Shown here: piece after piece, positions 40,196-48,963 of the stretch
Numbering within the stretch: position 1 is the first letter of the stretch
Layout: each line of letters starts with the position of its first letter
NCBI GenBank assembly: GCA_002331625.1
Contig: DCZN01000078.1
Location: forward strand, 23,217 to 87,216
Origin: Nitrospira sp. UBA2083
Lineage (GTDB): Bacteria; Nitrospirota; Nitrospiria; Nitrospirales; Nitrospiraceae
Reading direction: 5' to 3'
Length of the DNA stretch: 64,000 nt
The notes under the pieces: generated by a model
Databases searched by the model: none
Told to the model about the DNA's origin: nothing
What the model saw: the letters and a program-made list of their open reading frames with translations, nothing else
Program-made: the position numbers and the translations under genes

Positions 40196-42817
40196 TTATG
40201 GAGATGGCTCTATACGAACGGTCCCTGATCCCACATCAACCGTGACTCGCATTCCGTCTGACAGTTTGACCATGGCACCGTCCACATTTGCCACGGTTGG
40301 TAGCCCATATTCGCGAGCGATAATGGCTCCATGAGACAGCGTACCGCCCATTTCTGCGATCAAGCCTCCGGCAAGCCCGAAGAGCGGAGCCAAGCCTGGA
40401 TCGATCACCGGGACCACCAGGATGTCCCCCGGGAGCACCTTGCTCCAATCTGCCACCGAGTGAATGACACGAGTCGAGCCCACGACGGTTCCGACGCTGA
40501 TCGGCGTGCCCGACAAGAGACAATTTCCTTCGGACTGATTTCGTGTCTCGGTCTGCTCGGTTGCGGTTGTCCAATCGCGGATTGTGTCCGGCACTTGAAT
40601 CATTGCGTGGCGCTCTCGCTCACTTCTCCGGGCTGTGATCACGGCTTTCCAGTCTCGCATGTGTTGGGTCAGGAGGTCGGCTCGCTCATCAATGGTTAAA
40701 AAGAAGATGTCGTCAACCTGTTGAAGCAAACCTCGCTCGACCAGCAGTTCTCCAAGTCGCATTAAAAGGGTGCGAATGGCCGTTGAGTAGTACATTAAGT
40801 GATGGCGATTGGCTTCGCGCAGTGCGAAGAAACGACAAAGCCTTCGGTAACACCACAGAAAGATGAGCCACCTATGGAAACGCCAGCCGATGCGCCGTCT
40901 AATCTCCGTCAATGCCGCGGCCCTCGCGTGACCTTGGCGCGAGAGAATGCTTTGCTGTGAGGGAGAGACGGACAGGAGCTGGATGCGCACAATACTCAGA
41001 ATAGATTCCGGATTGTCTGCAAGGCGTGGGGACATGACGTCCGACTCACCGACTGCACGGTGGCCGTAGTCTTCCAAGTATTCGTCGAATGCACTGAGAA
41101 ATGTTGTGCCGGCAAGTGCCGGACGAAACGCTGACGGATCCCAGGGCTCAGAAGCGAGAAATGTGTGGGCCGCTGGTTCGTCGCGGGCGATATCCGTCAT
41201 CTCAGCGAGGCGGAGAATCTGCTGCGCGCTGATGACCGTTCCTTGCCCTTGAAGCGCGGCATTCAATACACCTCTCCAATCTGAGCCGAGCCAATCGGGC
41301 AGTGTCTGGCTAAAAATCTGAAGACATTGTCCAACTCCTCCGGCGATACCGAACGTGACTTCACGGCCCTCTAACCAGGGGCCTAGCTGGTTGAGCTGAG
41401 GTATGAGTTCTTCCAGTGATAGGTGCAGGATACGCTCACGGCGAAAGGTCGTGGCTAGATGCTTCATTTCTTGAAAGACTCGTGGCCCTGCCTTCTCAAC
41501 TCTGCGCATTTCTCGCCACATCAGCCATGCGGCACGAATCGATGCCAGTGTGCCGAGCGGCCGTACGTGAGGAATGGTCTCCAGCTGTTCCCCACCCATC
41601 TGTTCGGCATTGAGCGATGGATCTCCACCGAGCTGAGCGACCAGCATGTGGAAAAGGGTGACATTGAGGTAAGGACGTCCTTCCAATATACGAACGGATG
41701 TGAGCCCATCGGGGATGCGGCAGCCAAGTCTGCGATAGTGCGCGAGGATGTATCGGTCCATGAATAGTTCAAGGAAGGAGAGGCTCAGCAGACTGGGAAG
41801 TTCCGGGAGGGTTTCTTTAAAGTTCGTCCGTGACCATTCACAGTCGTCATTGGTGAGGCCAGGCGAGGGTTGGACAGAGGTAATTGGCCGGGCCTGTACG
41901 AGCCATAGTTGGTGAGCATCGAACGCCCATTCGAGATCAACGGGACGTCCGAACACCTTCTCGACTTGTTTCGTCGTCCTGGCTAACGAAAGGAGCTGGC
42001 TGTCAGTCAAAGTGGATTGACTCTGGGTGTGCTCGTCAAGCTGGTCTGTGTGCAATCCTTGATCGGAAACCAGCAGTCGCTGAGACTTGGACGCTAGGAT
42101 ACGCCGGCGTATACGAATCGGATGCCCTTCGTCGCTCATGTGCACGACATATTGGTCTGGCTTGACTGTGCCATCGACCAGTGGTGCCGCGAGACCGGGT
42201 ACGGCATTGATCATCACCTCATTTGGTTGTCCAGTCACGGGATGGATTGAATAGGCGACTCCAGCCGATTGCGCGTCCACCATCGGCTGGATGACCACAG
42301 CCATTCGCGGAGCGATCTGAGGACTCTGGTGAACTGCGTAGCTCACCACCTGCTCTTCCCACAGTGAGACCCAGATGTCCTTCAGCGCAGCATCAATATC
42401 TGATAGAGCCACGCCCAGATGTGTACGATAGAGTCCGGCGAAACTGGTAAGAGCGGTATCCTCGTTCGTGGCTGACGAGCGGACGGCCCAGTATGCGCTC
42501 GGGGAATGGCTGAGCGATTGAAGGGCGTTCCCACATTGAACGATAAGGTGGGAAGTTTCTACCTGCCTGACGCGATTCCGACAATCGGCCAACGCCGATG
42601 CGCGTTTTTCTTCAGACAGGGAGCAAATCTTCTGCCACTCCTCATCCTCCATAAACCCGGATGCGCGCAGACACTGGGTATGAGCTTCTGCTGTGACGCA
42701 GACTCCTGACGGGACCGAGAAGCCGCCCGCGATGAGCTGAGCTAGCCCAACGGCCTTACCCCCTGTGAGATGGATATCGTGACACTCAGCGAGTGGAAGA
42801 ATCACGGGACGAATCAT
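40196..42817 (-). CDS. Rifampicin-phosphotransferase-like dikinase (ATP-grasp / phosphohistidine)
   Basis: 873-aa enzyme of the PEP-utilising superfamily. The N-terminal ATP-grasp domain (about 1-320) shows GGKAVGLAQLIAGGFSVP, VRSSATNEDTALTSFAGLY, IHPVTGQPNEVMINAVPGL and DLEWAFDAHQLWLVQARPI. The mobile phosphohistidine domain is at the very end: GGTLSHGAIIAREYGLPTV (His about 832), with ILVVPVIDPGLAPLFG before it. There is no C-terminal PEP barrel, so it is not a PEP synthase. The order ATP-grasp, a middle domain of about 450 residues (from EWSRTNFKETLPELPS) and a C-terminal His domain, and the length, match rifampicin phosphotransferase. Whether it modifies rifamycins or another substrate is unknown. 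It lies just after the glycerate kinase, 15 bases away. Confidence 0.78.
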   Translation of the reverse strand: MIRPVILPLAECHDIHLTGGKAVGLAQLIAGGFSVPSGVCVTAEAHTQCLRASGFMEDEEWQKICSLSEEKRASALADCRNRVRQVETSHLIVQCGNALQSLSHSPSAYWAVRSSATNEDTALTSFAGLYRTHLGVALSDIDAALKDIWVSLWEEQVVSYAVHQSPQIAPRMAVVIQPMVDAQSAGVAYSIHPVTGQPNEVMINAVPGLAAPLVDGTVKPDQYVVHMSDEGHPIRIRRRILASKSQRLLVSDQGLHTDQLDEHTQSQSTLTDSQLLSLARTTKQVEKVFGRPVDLEWAFDAHQLWLVQARPITSVQPSPGLTNDDCEWSRTNFKETLPELPSLLSLSFLELFMDRYILAHYRRLGCRIPDGLTSVRILEGRPYLNVTLFHMLVAQLGGDPSLNAEQMGGEQLETIPHVRPLGTLASIRAAWLMWREMRRVEKAGPRVFQEMKHLATTFRRERILHLSLEELIPQLNQLGPWLEGREVTFGIAGGVGQCLQIFSQTLPDWLGSDWRGVLNAALQGQGTVISAQQILRLAEMTDIARDEPAAHTFLASEPWDPSAFRPALAGTTFLSAFDEYLEDYGHRAVGESDVMSPRLADNPESILSIVRIQLLSVSPSQQSILSRQGHARAAALTEIRRRIGWRFHRWLIFLWCYRRLCRFFALREANRHHLMYYSTAIRTLLMRLGELLVERGLLQQVDDIFFLTIDERADLLTQHMRDWKAVITARRSERERHAMIQVPDTIRDWTTATEQTETRNQSEGNCLLSGTPISVGTVVGSTRVIHSVADWSKVLPGDILVVPVIDPGLAPLFGLAGGLIAEMGGTLSHGAIIAREYGLPTVANVDGAMVKLSDGMRVTVDVGSGTVRIEPSP

Positions 42818-42832
42818 TGCCCGGCATAGTAG

Positions 42833-44170
42833 CTAGAGCAGGAGGGCAAGGTAAAGGTCGTTGACATTCGTTCCCGTAGGACCGGTATGGATATGACATC
42901 CGAGAGTTTTTAACGCCGGGTAAGTATTGTGTCGATGTAATGATGACCGAAGATCAATGCCGAGTTTCATCGCTCGCGCAAGCGTGCCTCCACTCACAAT
43001 CGCTCCAGCTGCATCGGTGGGGCCGTCGGCACCGTCGGTACCCAGTGCCATGACCCATGTGTTATGGAGGCCGGCGAGTTCGAATGCTGCGGCAGCGGCG
43101 AACTCCTGGGCACGTCCACCCTTTCCGCTGCCTGTGACGGTCACTGTGGTCTCGCCTCCTGCTACCACACAACATGGGCGCTTGACGGCACCGTGTTCGT
43201 CGGTCATTGCCTTGGCAAGGTCCGTCAGCTGCTTGGCCGCTATACGCGCTTCTCCCGTGATGGGGCGCGATATGCGCTTGGTGAAGAGCCCAGCTCGTTG
43301 TGCAGCCTGTGCGACTGCTTCCAGCATGATCCGGTTGCTGCCGATGATGTGATGTTGCACAAAACGCAACCGACGTGAACCGGGTTTCAAGGTTTCAGGA
43401 GCGTCTCCCTTTCGGCCCTTCAGCAGGTAGTGACGCACCGCTGAAGGCACGGCTCGCCAGCTCTTATATTGTTGCAACACTGCTACGGCATCTGAAAACG
43501 TCGAGGGGTCGGCTGCTGTCGGTCCGGATCCAATGGAACCAAGATCGTCACCGATGACATCTGACAAAACGAGAGTGGCAATCCTGGCCTGTGTGGACGC
43601 AGCAAGGCCCCCTCCCTTGATCACGGAGAGATGTTTTCGGACGACGTTGACCTCGTTGATCGTGGCACCGCTCCGGAGGAGCAGTCGAGTCGTGCGTTGT
43701 TTGTCCGTCAGAGTCACACCGGGTACAGGGGCTGGCAACAGACTGGAGGCGCCTCCTGACAGGAGAACGAACAGCAAGTCTCGAGGAGTCAGGCTTTGGA
43801 CAAGTGTCAGAATCTCTTGAGTTGCGACAAGACCTGCGTGATCAGGAATCGGATGGCCGGCTTCTCGTATCGTGATGCGTTTTGTAGGGAGTGTGTGCCC
43901 CGTTTTGACGATGACGAGTCCGTCGTCCAATCTCGTTCCTAATGCCATCTCTAGTGCCTGAGCCATTCTGGCGGATGCCTTGCCGGCACCGACTGCTATC
44001 AATCGGTCGACCCGTGAAAGGTCGTAGGTTCGGCGGCCTACTCGAAGAGAATGTCTCTGCAGAGAGATGCTACTGCAGAGGGCATGGTAGGGATCAGCTG
44101 CTTCCAGCCCTGCAGCAAGTAGTTTGAGGAGGAGTGGGCGGGCGGGCGAGGAGGGAAATCGAACAGGCAT
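42833..44170 (-). CDS. Glycerate 2-kinase (MOFRL/DUF4147 family)
   Basis: 445-aa glycerate kinase of the GckA/TtuD-MOFRL type, which makes 2-phosphoglycerate from glycerate. RLIAVGAGKASARMAQALE (about 60-78), IREAGHPIPDHAG, FVLLSGGASSLLPAPV (about 140-155), VLSDVIGDDLGSIGSGPTAADPSTF (in part) and the C-terminal MALGTDGADGPTDAAGAIV are hallmarks. The ATG at 44170 lies 12 bases after the transglycosylase stop; a GTG 17 codons earlier would overlap that gene. With gpmA in the window it could feed glycerate into glycolysis. Confidence 0.92.
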   Translation of the reverse strand: MPVRFPSSPARPLLLKLLAAGLEAADPYHALCSSISLQRHSLRVGRRTYDLSRVDRLIAVGAGKASARMAQALEMALGTRLDDGLVIVKTGHTLPTKRITIREAGHPIPDHAGLVATQEILTLVQSLTPRDLLFVLLSGGASSLLPAPVPGVTLTDKQRTTRLLLRSGATINEVNVVRKHLSVIKGGGLAASTQARIATLVLSDVIGDDLGSIGSGPTAADPSTFSDAVAVLQQYKSWRAVPSAVRHYLLKGRKGDAPETLKPGSRRLRFVQHHIIGSNRIMLEAVAQAAQRAGLFTKRISRPITGEARIAAKQLTDLAKAMTDEHGAVKRPCCVVAGGETTVTVTGSGKGGRAQEFAAAAAFELAGLHNTWVMALGTDGADGPTDAAGAIVSGGTLARAMKLGIDLRSSLHRHNTYPALKTLGCHIHTGPTGTNVNDLYLALLL

Positions 44171-44181
44171 ACGTGTGAACG

Positions 44182-45231
44182 CTACGGGGTCATCTCTTGC
44201 TTGAAACACCGATTCGGACACGTCTGGCGAGGGACTCGAATCTGATAGGTTCCGCGGGGAAGGACATCCTTTTTGAATTCAGGATTCAGCATCTTCAGCT
44301 CAAGCAGATAGGTACCGAATTCTTCGGCGATCGAGGTCAATGCGCGCTGAGATTCCTTCACGCTCACCGTGATGGTTTCGGTCTCTAGCGGCATATAGAG
44401 GTCTTTCTTGGTCAGGCCGAGATACTTCTCGGGCTGCGAGTAGATCTCCTTCGCGGCGATGATACGCGGAACATACCGCATGGTCTCGCGTGGTCCGTGC
44501 ATCTTCCAATAGTCGGTAATCTTTTGTTCCTTGAGCAGCTTGCGGATCCGCTCCTCACCGGCATTGTAGGAGGCCATTGCCAAAAACCAATCATTATCCT
44601 GAAAATCTTTGAGGTACTTGAGATACTTGACGGCCGCTTCGGTCGACATTTCGAGATTTCGACGTTCATCCCGAACGGAATCGCTCTTCAATCGATACCG
44701 GCGTCCGGTGGAGGGGATGAACTGCCAGGGGCCAGACGCCTTCGCTTTCGAGTAGGCGGCTGAAATGCATTTACTCTCGACCAGCAACATGTACTTCAGA
44801 TCATCCGGCAAACCGGTATCGGCCAACTGCTTCTCTGCAGGAGGGAAACAACGCCCCGTCCGCTTGGCGAGAATGATGCTTTCTCCTTGATCTTCTAAGA
44901 ATTGATAAAACTCGTACTCGATCCGTTCTCTGACCTGCCAATTATCCAGGGGAACCGGTACTCCTGCAAATGTAATCTTATCGGGCAGCTTGAATGAACT
45001 CAGAAAGAATCGTTCTCCCTCGCGTTTGATTTCAGGCAAAATGACCAAACGGTCTTCCGGCTCGGATTGCGCATCCAACAAGTCAGGAACAAGAAGATCT
45101 TTCTCCGGCTCTGGTTTTGAACCATTGTGTTCGCTTGAATCCGGGAAAGCGTGAGCCGGAACAGGCATCGACAAGATAGGGAGAGTCATCCCAATTGTCA
45201 AAGCCACGGACTGCATCCAACGGATCATCAT
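44182..45231 (-). CDS. Lytic transglycosylase (MltD/Slt70-like)
   Basis: 349-aa secreted murein-degrading enzyme. The signal peptide ends near ILSMPVPAHAF. The GEWL-like catalytic domain carries the catalytic Glu in YMLLVESKCIS (about E151), then AKASGPWQFIPSTGRRY and AMASYNAGEERIRKLLKE, all canonical. A LysM-like or similar short C-terminal module (TVSVKESQRALTSIAEEFGTY) follows, ending TCPNRCFKQEM. AAAGGAG before the ATG at 45231 sets the start. First gene of the run with glycerate kinase and the Rph-like enzyme. Confidence 0.9.
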   Translation of the reverse strand: MMIRWMQSVALTIGMTLPILSMPVPAHAFPDSSEHNGSKPEPEKDLLVPDLLDAQSEPEDRLVILPEIKREGERFFLSSFKLPDKITFAGVPVPLDNWQVRERIEYEFYQFLEDQGESIILAKRTGRCFPPAEKQLADTGLPDDLKYMLLVESKCISAAYSKAKASGPWQFIPSTGRRYRLKSDSVRDERRNLEMSTEAAVKYLKYLKDFQDNDWFLAMASYNAGEERIRKLLKEQKITDYWKMHGPRETMRYVPRIIAAKEIYSQPEKYLGLTKKDLYMPLETETITVSVKESQRALTSIAEEFGTYLLELKMLNPEFKKDVLPRGTYQIRVPRQTCPNRCFKQEMTP

Positions 45232-45351
45232 GCACACACTCCTTTAGTGATGTTCCCTAAAATCATAGGCTGATAAGTAGGTACGCTATCAGCTCATTGA
45301 AGTTCCAGCAAACAGATTGGAGTTCTCGTTCATGGTACACTGCAGCCCCTT

Positions 45352-46044
45352 ATGAGCACCCTGACCGTTCTCAACAAGACTATCACTGATTGCACGGCCT
45401 GTCCTCGGTTGGTTGTCTATCGACAGGCGATCGCACGACAGAAACGGAAGCAATACCGTGATTGGACCTACTGGGGACGGCCGGTTCCCGGTTTTGGAGA
45501 CCGCTATGCTCGGCTCTATGTGTTGGGGTTGGCTCCTGCGGCACATGGAGGGAATCGGACAGGACGTGTCTTCACCGGGGATCGGAGCGGGGATTGGCTG
45601 TACGACGCGCTCTATCGGTATGGATTCGCCAATCAGGCCGAATCGGAACATAGGGACGATGGCCTCACGTTGACAGACTGTTATATCGGAGCCACCGTAC
45701 GGTGCGCGCCGCCTGGGAACAAACCTGCACCGGAGGAATTTACACGATGCAGCCGCTACTTGCAGGAAGAAGTTCGCCTGTTGAGGAGACACCGCGTGGT
45801 GATTACGTTGGGGAAAATTGCCTTCGATCACTATCTTAAAACCTGTCGGTCTCAAGGGCGCCCCATGCCATCACCGGCTCCGAAATTTGGACATGGGGTG
45901 GTCTATCGCCTACCCTGGAGCGTGATGCTGATCGGCTCCTATCACCCCAGCCAGCAGAATACGTTTACGGGCAAGTTGACTCGCCCGATGTTCTACTCTG
46001 TGTTTGAGAAAGCCAGGGAAGAGATAGGTACTGCTGGAGGTTGA
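45352..46044 (+). CDS. Type-5 uracil-DNA glycosylase (UdgB)
   Basis: Removes uracil (and often hypoxanthine or other deaminated bases) from DNA. 230 aa, family 5. A Cys-rich N-terminus (CTACPRL, about 15-21) with C114- and C130-type residues further on (VRCAPPGNKP, FTRCSRYL) supplies the 4Fe-4S cluster. Motif 1 GLAPAAHGGNRTGRVFTGDRSG (about 61-80, quoted to 20) lacks the catalytic Asp of family 4, as expected for UDGb, and the final motif is SYHPSQQNTFTGKLT. Divergent from the transglycosylase. Confidence 0.93.
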   Translation: MSTLTVLNKTITDCTACPRLVVYRQAIARQKRKQYRDWTYWGRPVPGFGDRYARLYVLGLAPAAHGGNRTGRVFTGDRSGDWLYDALYRYGFANQAESEHRDDGLTLTDCYIGATVRCAPPGNKPAPEEFTRCSRYLQEEVRLLRRHRVVITLGKIAFDHYLKTCRSQGRPMPSPAPKFGHGVVYRLPWSVMLIGSYHPSQQNTFTGKLTRPMFYSVFEKAREEIGTAGG

Positions 46045-46056
46045 TTTCCGACCTCA

Positions 46057-46108
46057 TGGAGGGCAACGGCTTCCAGTCATACCGAGGACAGGAGCCGTTC
46101 GCCCTCCA
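46057..46108. terminator. Strong hairpin between convergent genes
   Basis: GGAGGGCAACGGCTTCC (46058-46074) pairs with GGAGCCGTTCGCCCTCC (46091-46107), giving a 16-17 bp stem with two flaws. It sits between the stops of the uracil-DNA glycosylase and transaldolase genes and can serve both strands. Confidence 0.65.
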
Positions 46109-46117
46109 CGGAGACCG

Positions 46118-46765
46118 CTACTGTTGTCCTTTTGCTTTCCAGTCATCCAAGAACTTCTTCAGCCCCGCATCAGTCAGCGGGTGTTTGAAGAGCGCTTGAA
46201 ACACGCTGTAAGGCATCGTGCAGATGTGACCGCCTGCCAGGGCCGCCTCGACGACATGCTGTGGATGGCGGACGCTGGCTACTAATACCAAGGTCTTATA
46301 ATCATAATTCTTATAGATCGTGATGATCTGTCGAATGAGCTCCATGCCGTTTGAGCTGATGTCGTCCAGCCGCCCGATAAAAGGCGAGACGCACCAGGCG
46401 CCAGCTTTGGCGGCTAACAGCGCTTGTGTAGGGGAGAAACAGAGGGTCACATTCACTCGGATCCCCTCTGAGGCCAATCGCTTCGTGGCTTTCAGTCCCT
46501 CGGGAATCAGAGGGCATTTGACCACGATGTTCTTGTGAATTTTTGCAAGCTCTTTTCCTTCTTTCACCATGGCGTCCGCTTCTACGCTCACGACCTCGGC
46601 GCTGATTGGCCCGTCCACGATCTTGCAGACCTCCTGCAGCATTTCGGTGAAGCTACGCCCCTCCTTGACGACCAGGGAAGGGTTCGTGGTGACGCCGTCG
46701 AGCAATCCGAGGCTTGCCGCTTCATGGATTTCCTTGACGTTGGCTGTATCGAGATAGATTTTCAT
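46118..46765 (-). CDS. Transaldolase / fructose-6-phosphate aldolase (MipB/TalC family)
   Basis: 215-aa short transaldolase. [37 protein letters not shown] (20-36), the Schiff-base lysine in [15 protein letters not shown] (about K86), and SPFIGRLDD are present. Members are either transaldolases of the pentose phosphate pathway or fructose-6-phosphate aldolases, and sequence alone does not separate them. ATG with a weak ribosome site (AAGGGACAATC). Confidence 0.93.
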   Translation of the reverse strand: MKIYLDTANVKEIHEAASLGLLDGVTTNPSLVVKEGRSFTEMLQEVCKIVDGPISAEVVSVEADAMVKEGKELAKIHKNIVVKCPLIPEGLKATKRLASEGIRVNVTLCFSPTQALLAAKAGAWCVSPFIGRLDDISSNGMELIRQIITIYKNYDYKTLVLVASVRHPQHVVEAALAGGHICTMPYSVFQALFKHPLTDAGLKKFLDDWKAKGQQ

Positions 46766-46865
46766 GATTGTCCCTTTCCTAGCGAAGAGATCATAAGGCG
46801 ATACCGATCATTATCGGTCATTCTATGAAGAACTCAATCTTACTGCAAGAAGTCGGCATGAAAGT

Positions 46866-46894
46866 TTGACAGGTTTTCAGGCAGGAGATAAAAT
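46866..46894 (+). promoter_or_regulatory. Consensus sigma70 promoter
   Basis: TTGACA (46866-46871), 17 bases, TAAAAT (46889-46894). Both boxes and the spacing fit the consensus, 40 bases before the lipoprotein ATG at 46934. Confidence 0.75.
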
Positions 46895-46933
46895 TTCGTG
46901 GTTGCCGCCGTGGTTCTGAGAGGAGATATCGCA

Positions 46934-47245
46934 ATGCGACGAGTTATCTGGGTGCTGTTCTTCTCCTTCATGATTTCTGCCTGTTCCGGGAATAACCCAT
47001 ATCTTGAAGCCTCACTGAAACCGGCAGAGCTTCAGGGAAAGGACAAGGCTTGGTTCGAAAAGAACTGGGGTGCTCCGGACGGCAAGGCATCCCGTTTTTT
47101 TGGAGGAGAGACCTGGACCTACTATCGGATTGCCGGTGGAAAATCAGGTGCTCCACTGTTCAATTTCTCGCCTAATCAATGTCAGATCACCCTCAAGTTT
47201 GACAAAGAAGAAAAACTTTCTGACTATAGCTACTCAGGCTGTTAA
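46934..47245 (+). CDS. Small SmpA/OmlA-like lipoprotein
   Basis: 103-aa lipoprotein: MRRVIWVLFFSFMISAC with the lipobox Cys at residue 17, then a polar mature part of about 86 residues. WFEKNWGAPDGKASRFFGGETWTYY is the SmpA/OmlA (BamE-like) pattern in which a helix precedes GxPxxxxxxxGxExWxY, with a final strand ITLKFDKEEKLSDY. Ends in a Cys that may pair with CQI. GAGGAG and a consensus promoter lie upstream. Function unknown. Confidence 0.75.
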   Translation: MRRVIWVLFFSFMISACSGNNPYLEASLKPAELQGKDKAWFEKNWGAPDGKASRFFGGETWTYYRIAGGKSGAPLFNFSPNQCQITLKFDKEEKLSDYSYSGC

Positions 47246-47324
47246 CGCTTTCCCCCCTCATGCTGCACGAATTCCGGGGCCTTTGTTCCAGGGTGACAGC
47301 TTCGTGTAGTTTCTGCATAGTCGG

Positions 47325-47597
47325 TTAGACCGGGTGCTCATTCCGAAACCTTCCCGCACACTCTTTGCCGCAAAAACAGTACTCCCGTCCTCCGATCGAT
47401 TCGATTAGGGCTATTCGCCTCGGGACGAATATGTGACATACGGGGTCTTCCACCATTTGGTCCTGGTCGTCTTCCGATCCCTGCACGGGTGAGTTACTCT
47501 GACCATCTGGAAGCGGACCACGGAAACCGCGAAACATTTGTCGAAGCAAATAATAGAGGATCGTAAGAAGTAAAATAACGAGGATTAGTCTATACAT
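47325..47597 (-). CDS. Small membrane protein with a YHS/TRASH-like metal-binding domain
   Basis: 90-aa protein. An N-terminal helix MYRLILVILLLTILYYLLRQ is followed by a polar linker (PLPDGQSNSPVQGSEDDQD) and a compact C-terminal domain: VEDPVCHIFVP (Cys) and GREYCFCGKECAGRF. The DPVCxxxV...YCFCSxxCxxxF layout is the PP0621/YHS family, usually binding copper or zinc. The start at 47597 places the helix at the front. Confidence 0.75.
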   Translation of the reverse strand: MYRLILVILLLTILYYLLRQMFRGFRGPLPDGQSNSPVQGSEDDQDQMVEDPVCHIFVPRRIALIESIGGREYCFCGKECAGRFRNEHPV

Positions 47598-47803
47598 AGT
47601 GGGTCTCTCAAATCGAGCCACAATCCTATGAGAGTGAAGTGAACCTGTCAAGACAGGGGCAATGCAATAGGTGAATATAATATTCCAAGAAAGAGATGCG
47701 CAAATGGACCATGCTAGATAGATTCACTTGGGACTCTTGTTAGTGCCATCCAGTACTTCAGGAGGAGTGGATTTCCCTATTCTGTGATGCTAAAGTGCCG
47801 CCC

Positions 47804-47956
47804 ATGAAGACTTGTGATAAATGCCATGGGGCGATGCTACCTGAACGAGCGGTGGATTTGGACGCCGGACTGGCGATCACAGTGTTTGCCTGTTTAAACT
47901 GTGGTCGTCGAAAGGCAGCGGATCAGGAACCTCGGCCGATTACGGCGCGGCACTAG
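47804..47956 (+). CDS. 50-residue zinc-ribbon microprotein
   Basis: Short frame starting MKTCDKCHGAML and ending in ITARH. Two CxxC knuckles, CDKC (4-7) and CLNC (30-33), are spaced 22 residues apart as in a zinc ribbon. A GGAGG at 47761 is too far upstream to be its ribosome site, so the start is not certain. Small acidic-basic tail. No family name known to me. Confidence 0.55.
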   Translation: MKTCDKCHGAMLPERAVDLDAGLAITVFACLNCGRRKAADQEPRPITARH

Positions 47957-48132
47957 TCCTTCCTGTCGGACTCCAATTACTGCCTTCTTCCGCTGGTGAG
48001 TGTGCTGGAAGCTTCTCACTGGGGAAGTGCTCTCCGCTCAGAGTAGAGGATGTCTGCTCTGCGTGGAGAGGATCTACGGGTTTGCTTACTAGCGGTACTC
48101 TCTGGGCAATGAACATGGGACCTGGAGGGGCG

Positions 48133-48936
48133 CTAGCGAAGACTCAAGACGTCCATCATGTCGTATACGCCAGGGGGCTGGCGGACGACCCATCTCGCAG
48201 CTCGCAACGCTCCTCGGGCGAATGTATCGCGGTTGCTGGCTCTATGCGTAACCTCTATTCGTTCGCCCATGCCACCGAACAGAATGGTATGGTCGCCCAC
48301 TATATCGCCGGCACGAATCGTTTGTATGCCGATTTCTCTTCGTGTCCGCTCGCCGATTAACCCCTTTCGAGAATAGACTCCGACCTGGTTCAGGTCTCGG
48401 TTTACCGAACGCGCCAGCACTTCGGCGATCTTGAGGGCTGTACCACTTGGTGCGTCCTTCTTCAGTCTGTGGTGGGCCTCAATGACCTCGATATCGTAAT
48501 CATCTCCCAGCGTTCTGGCCATTTCCCCAATGACTTTGTAAATCAGGTTAATGCCGACACTCATGTTCGGAGAGAACACGCAAGGAATCTGCTGGGCCAG
48601 CACCTTCAGTTCTTCAAGCTGAGGTGCCGAGAATCCGGTTGTCCCGATTACCATCGCTCGTCGATGATGAGCCACTGTCCGCATATGCTCCAGTGTTGCC
48701 GCAGGTGCCGAAAAATCAATCACCACTTCTCCCCGTTCCATCAGAATGGAAAGATCGTCAGTGATCGGAAGGCCGGCGTGGCCTGACCCCGCAGTTTCAC
48801 CCGCATCCTCTCCCAAGGCTGGATGCCCTTTCCCCTCCAATGCTCCTGCGAGTATCAAAGCGGTAGAATCTCTGACCAGCGATACAAGTCGGCAGCCCAT
48901 TCGGCCTGCTGCACCCGCTACTATGACTTTAATCAT
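48133..48936 (-). CDS. dapB: 4-hydroxy-tetrahydrodipicolinate reductase
   Basis: NAD(P)H-dependent second step after DapA in the lysine/diaminopimelate pathway. 267 aa. The nucleotide motif VIVAGAAGRMGCRLV, the catalytic EAHHRLKKDAPSGTALK (about 156-172) and the C-terminal GERIEVTHRASNRDTFARGALRAARWV (in part: THRASNRDTFARGA) identify it. Last gene of the arg-lys operon, 27 bases after dapA. Confidence 0.97.
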   Translation of the reverse strand: MIKVIVAGAAGRMGCRLVSLVRDSTALILAGALEGKGHPALGEDAGETAGSGHAGLPITDDLSILMERGEVVIDFSAPAATLEHMRTVAHHRRAMVIGTTGFSAPQLEELKVLAQQIPCVFSPNMSVGINLIYKVIGEMARTLGDDYDIEVIEAHHRLKKDAPSGTALKIAEVLARSVNRDLNQVGVYSRKGLIGERTRREIGIQTIRAGDIVGDHTILFGGMGERIEVTHRASNRDTFARGALRAARWVVRQPPGVYDMMDVLSLR

Positions 48937-48963
48937 CTTGTCCTGTACCTGGATCCGGGAACG

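Noticed and set aside
40196-42817. PEP synthase (ppsA)
   Set aside because: There is no C-terminal PEP-binding barrel and the phosphohistidine domain is terminal, so the Rph-like reading fits better.
45289-45855. 188-residue minus-strand frame opposite the uracil-DNA glycosylase
   Set aside because: No motif, low-complexity, and the plus-strand frame is a clear UDGb.
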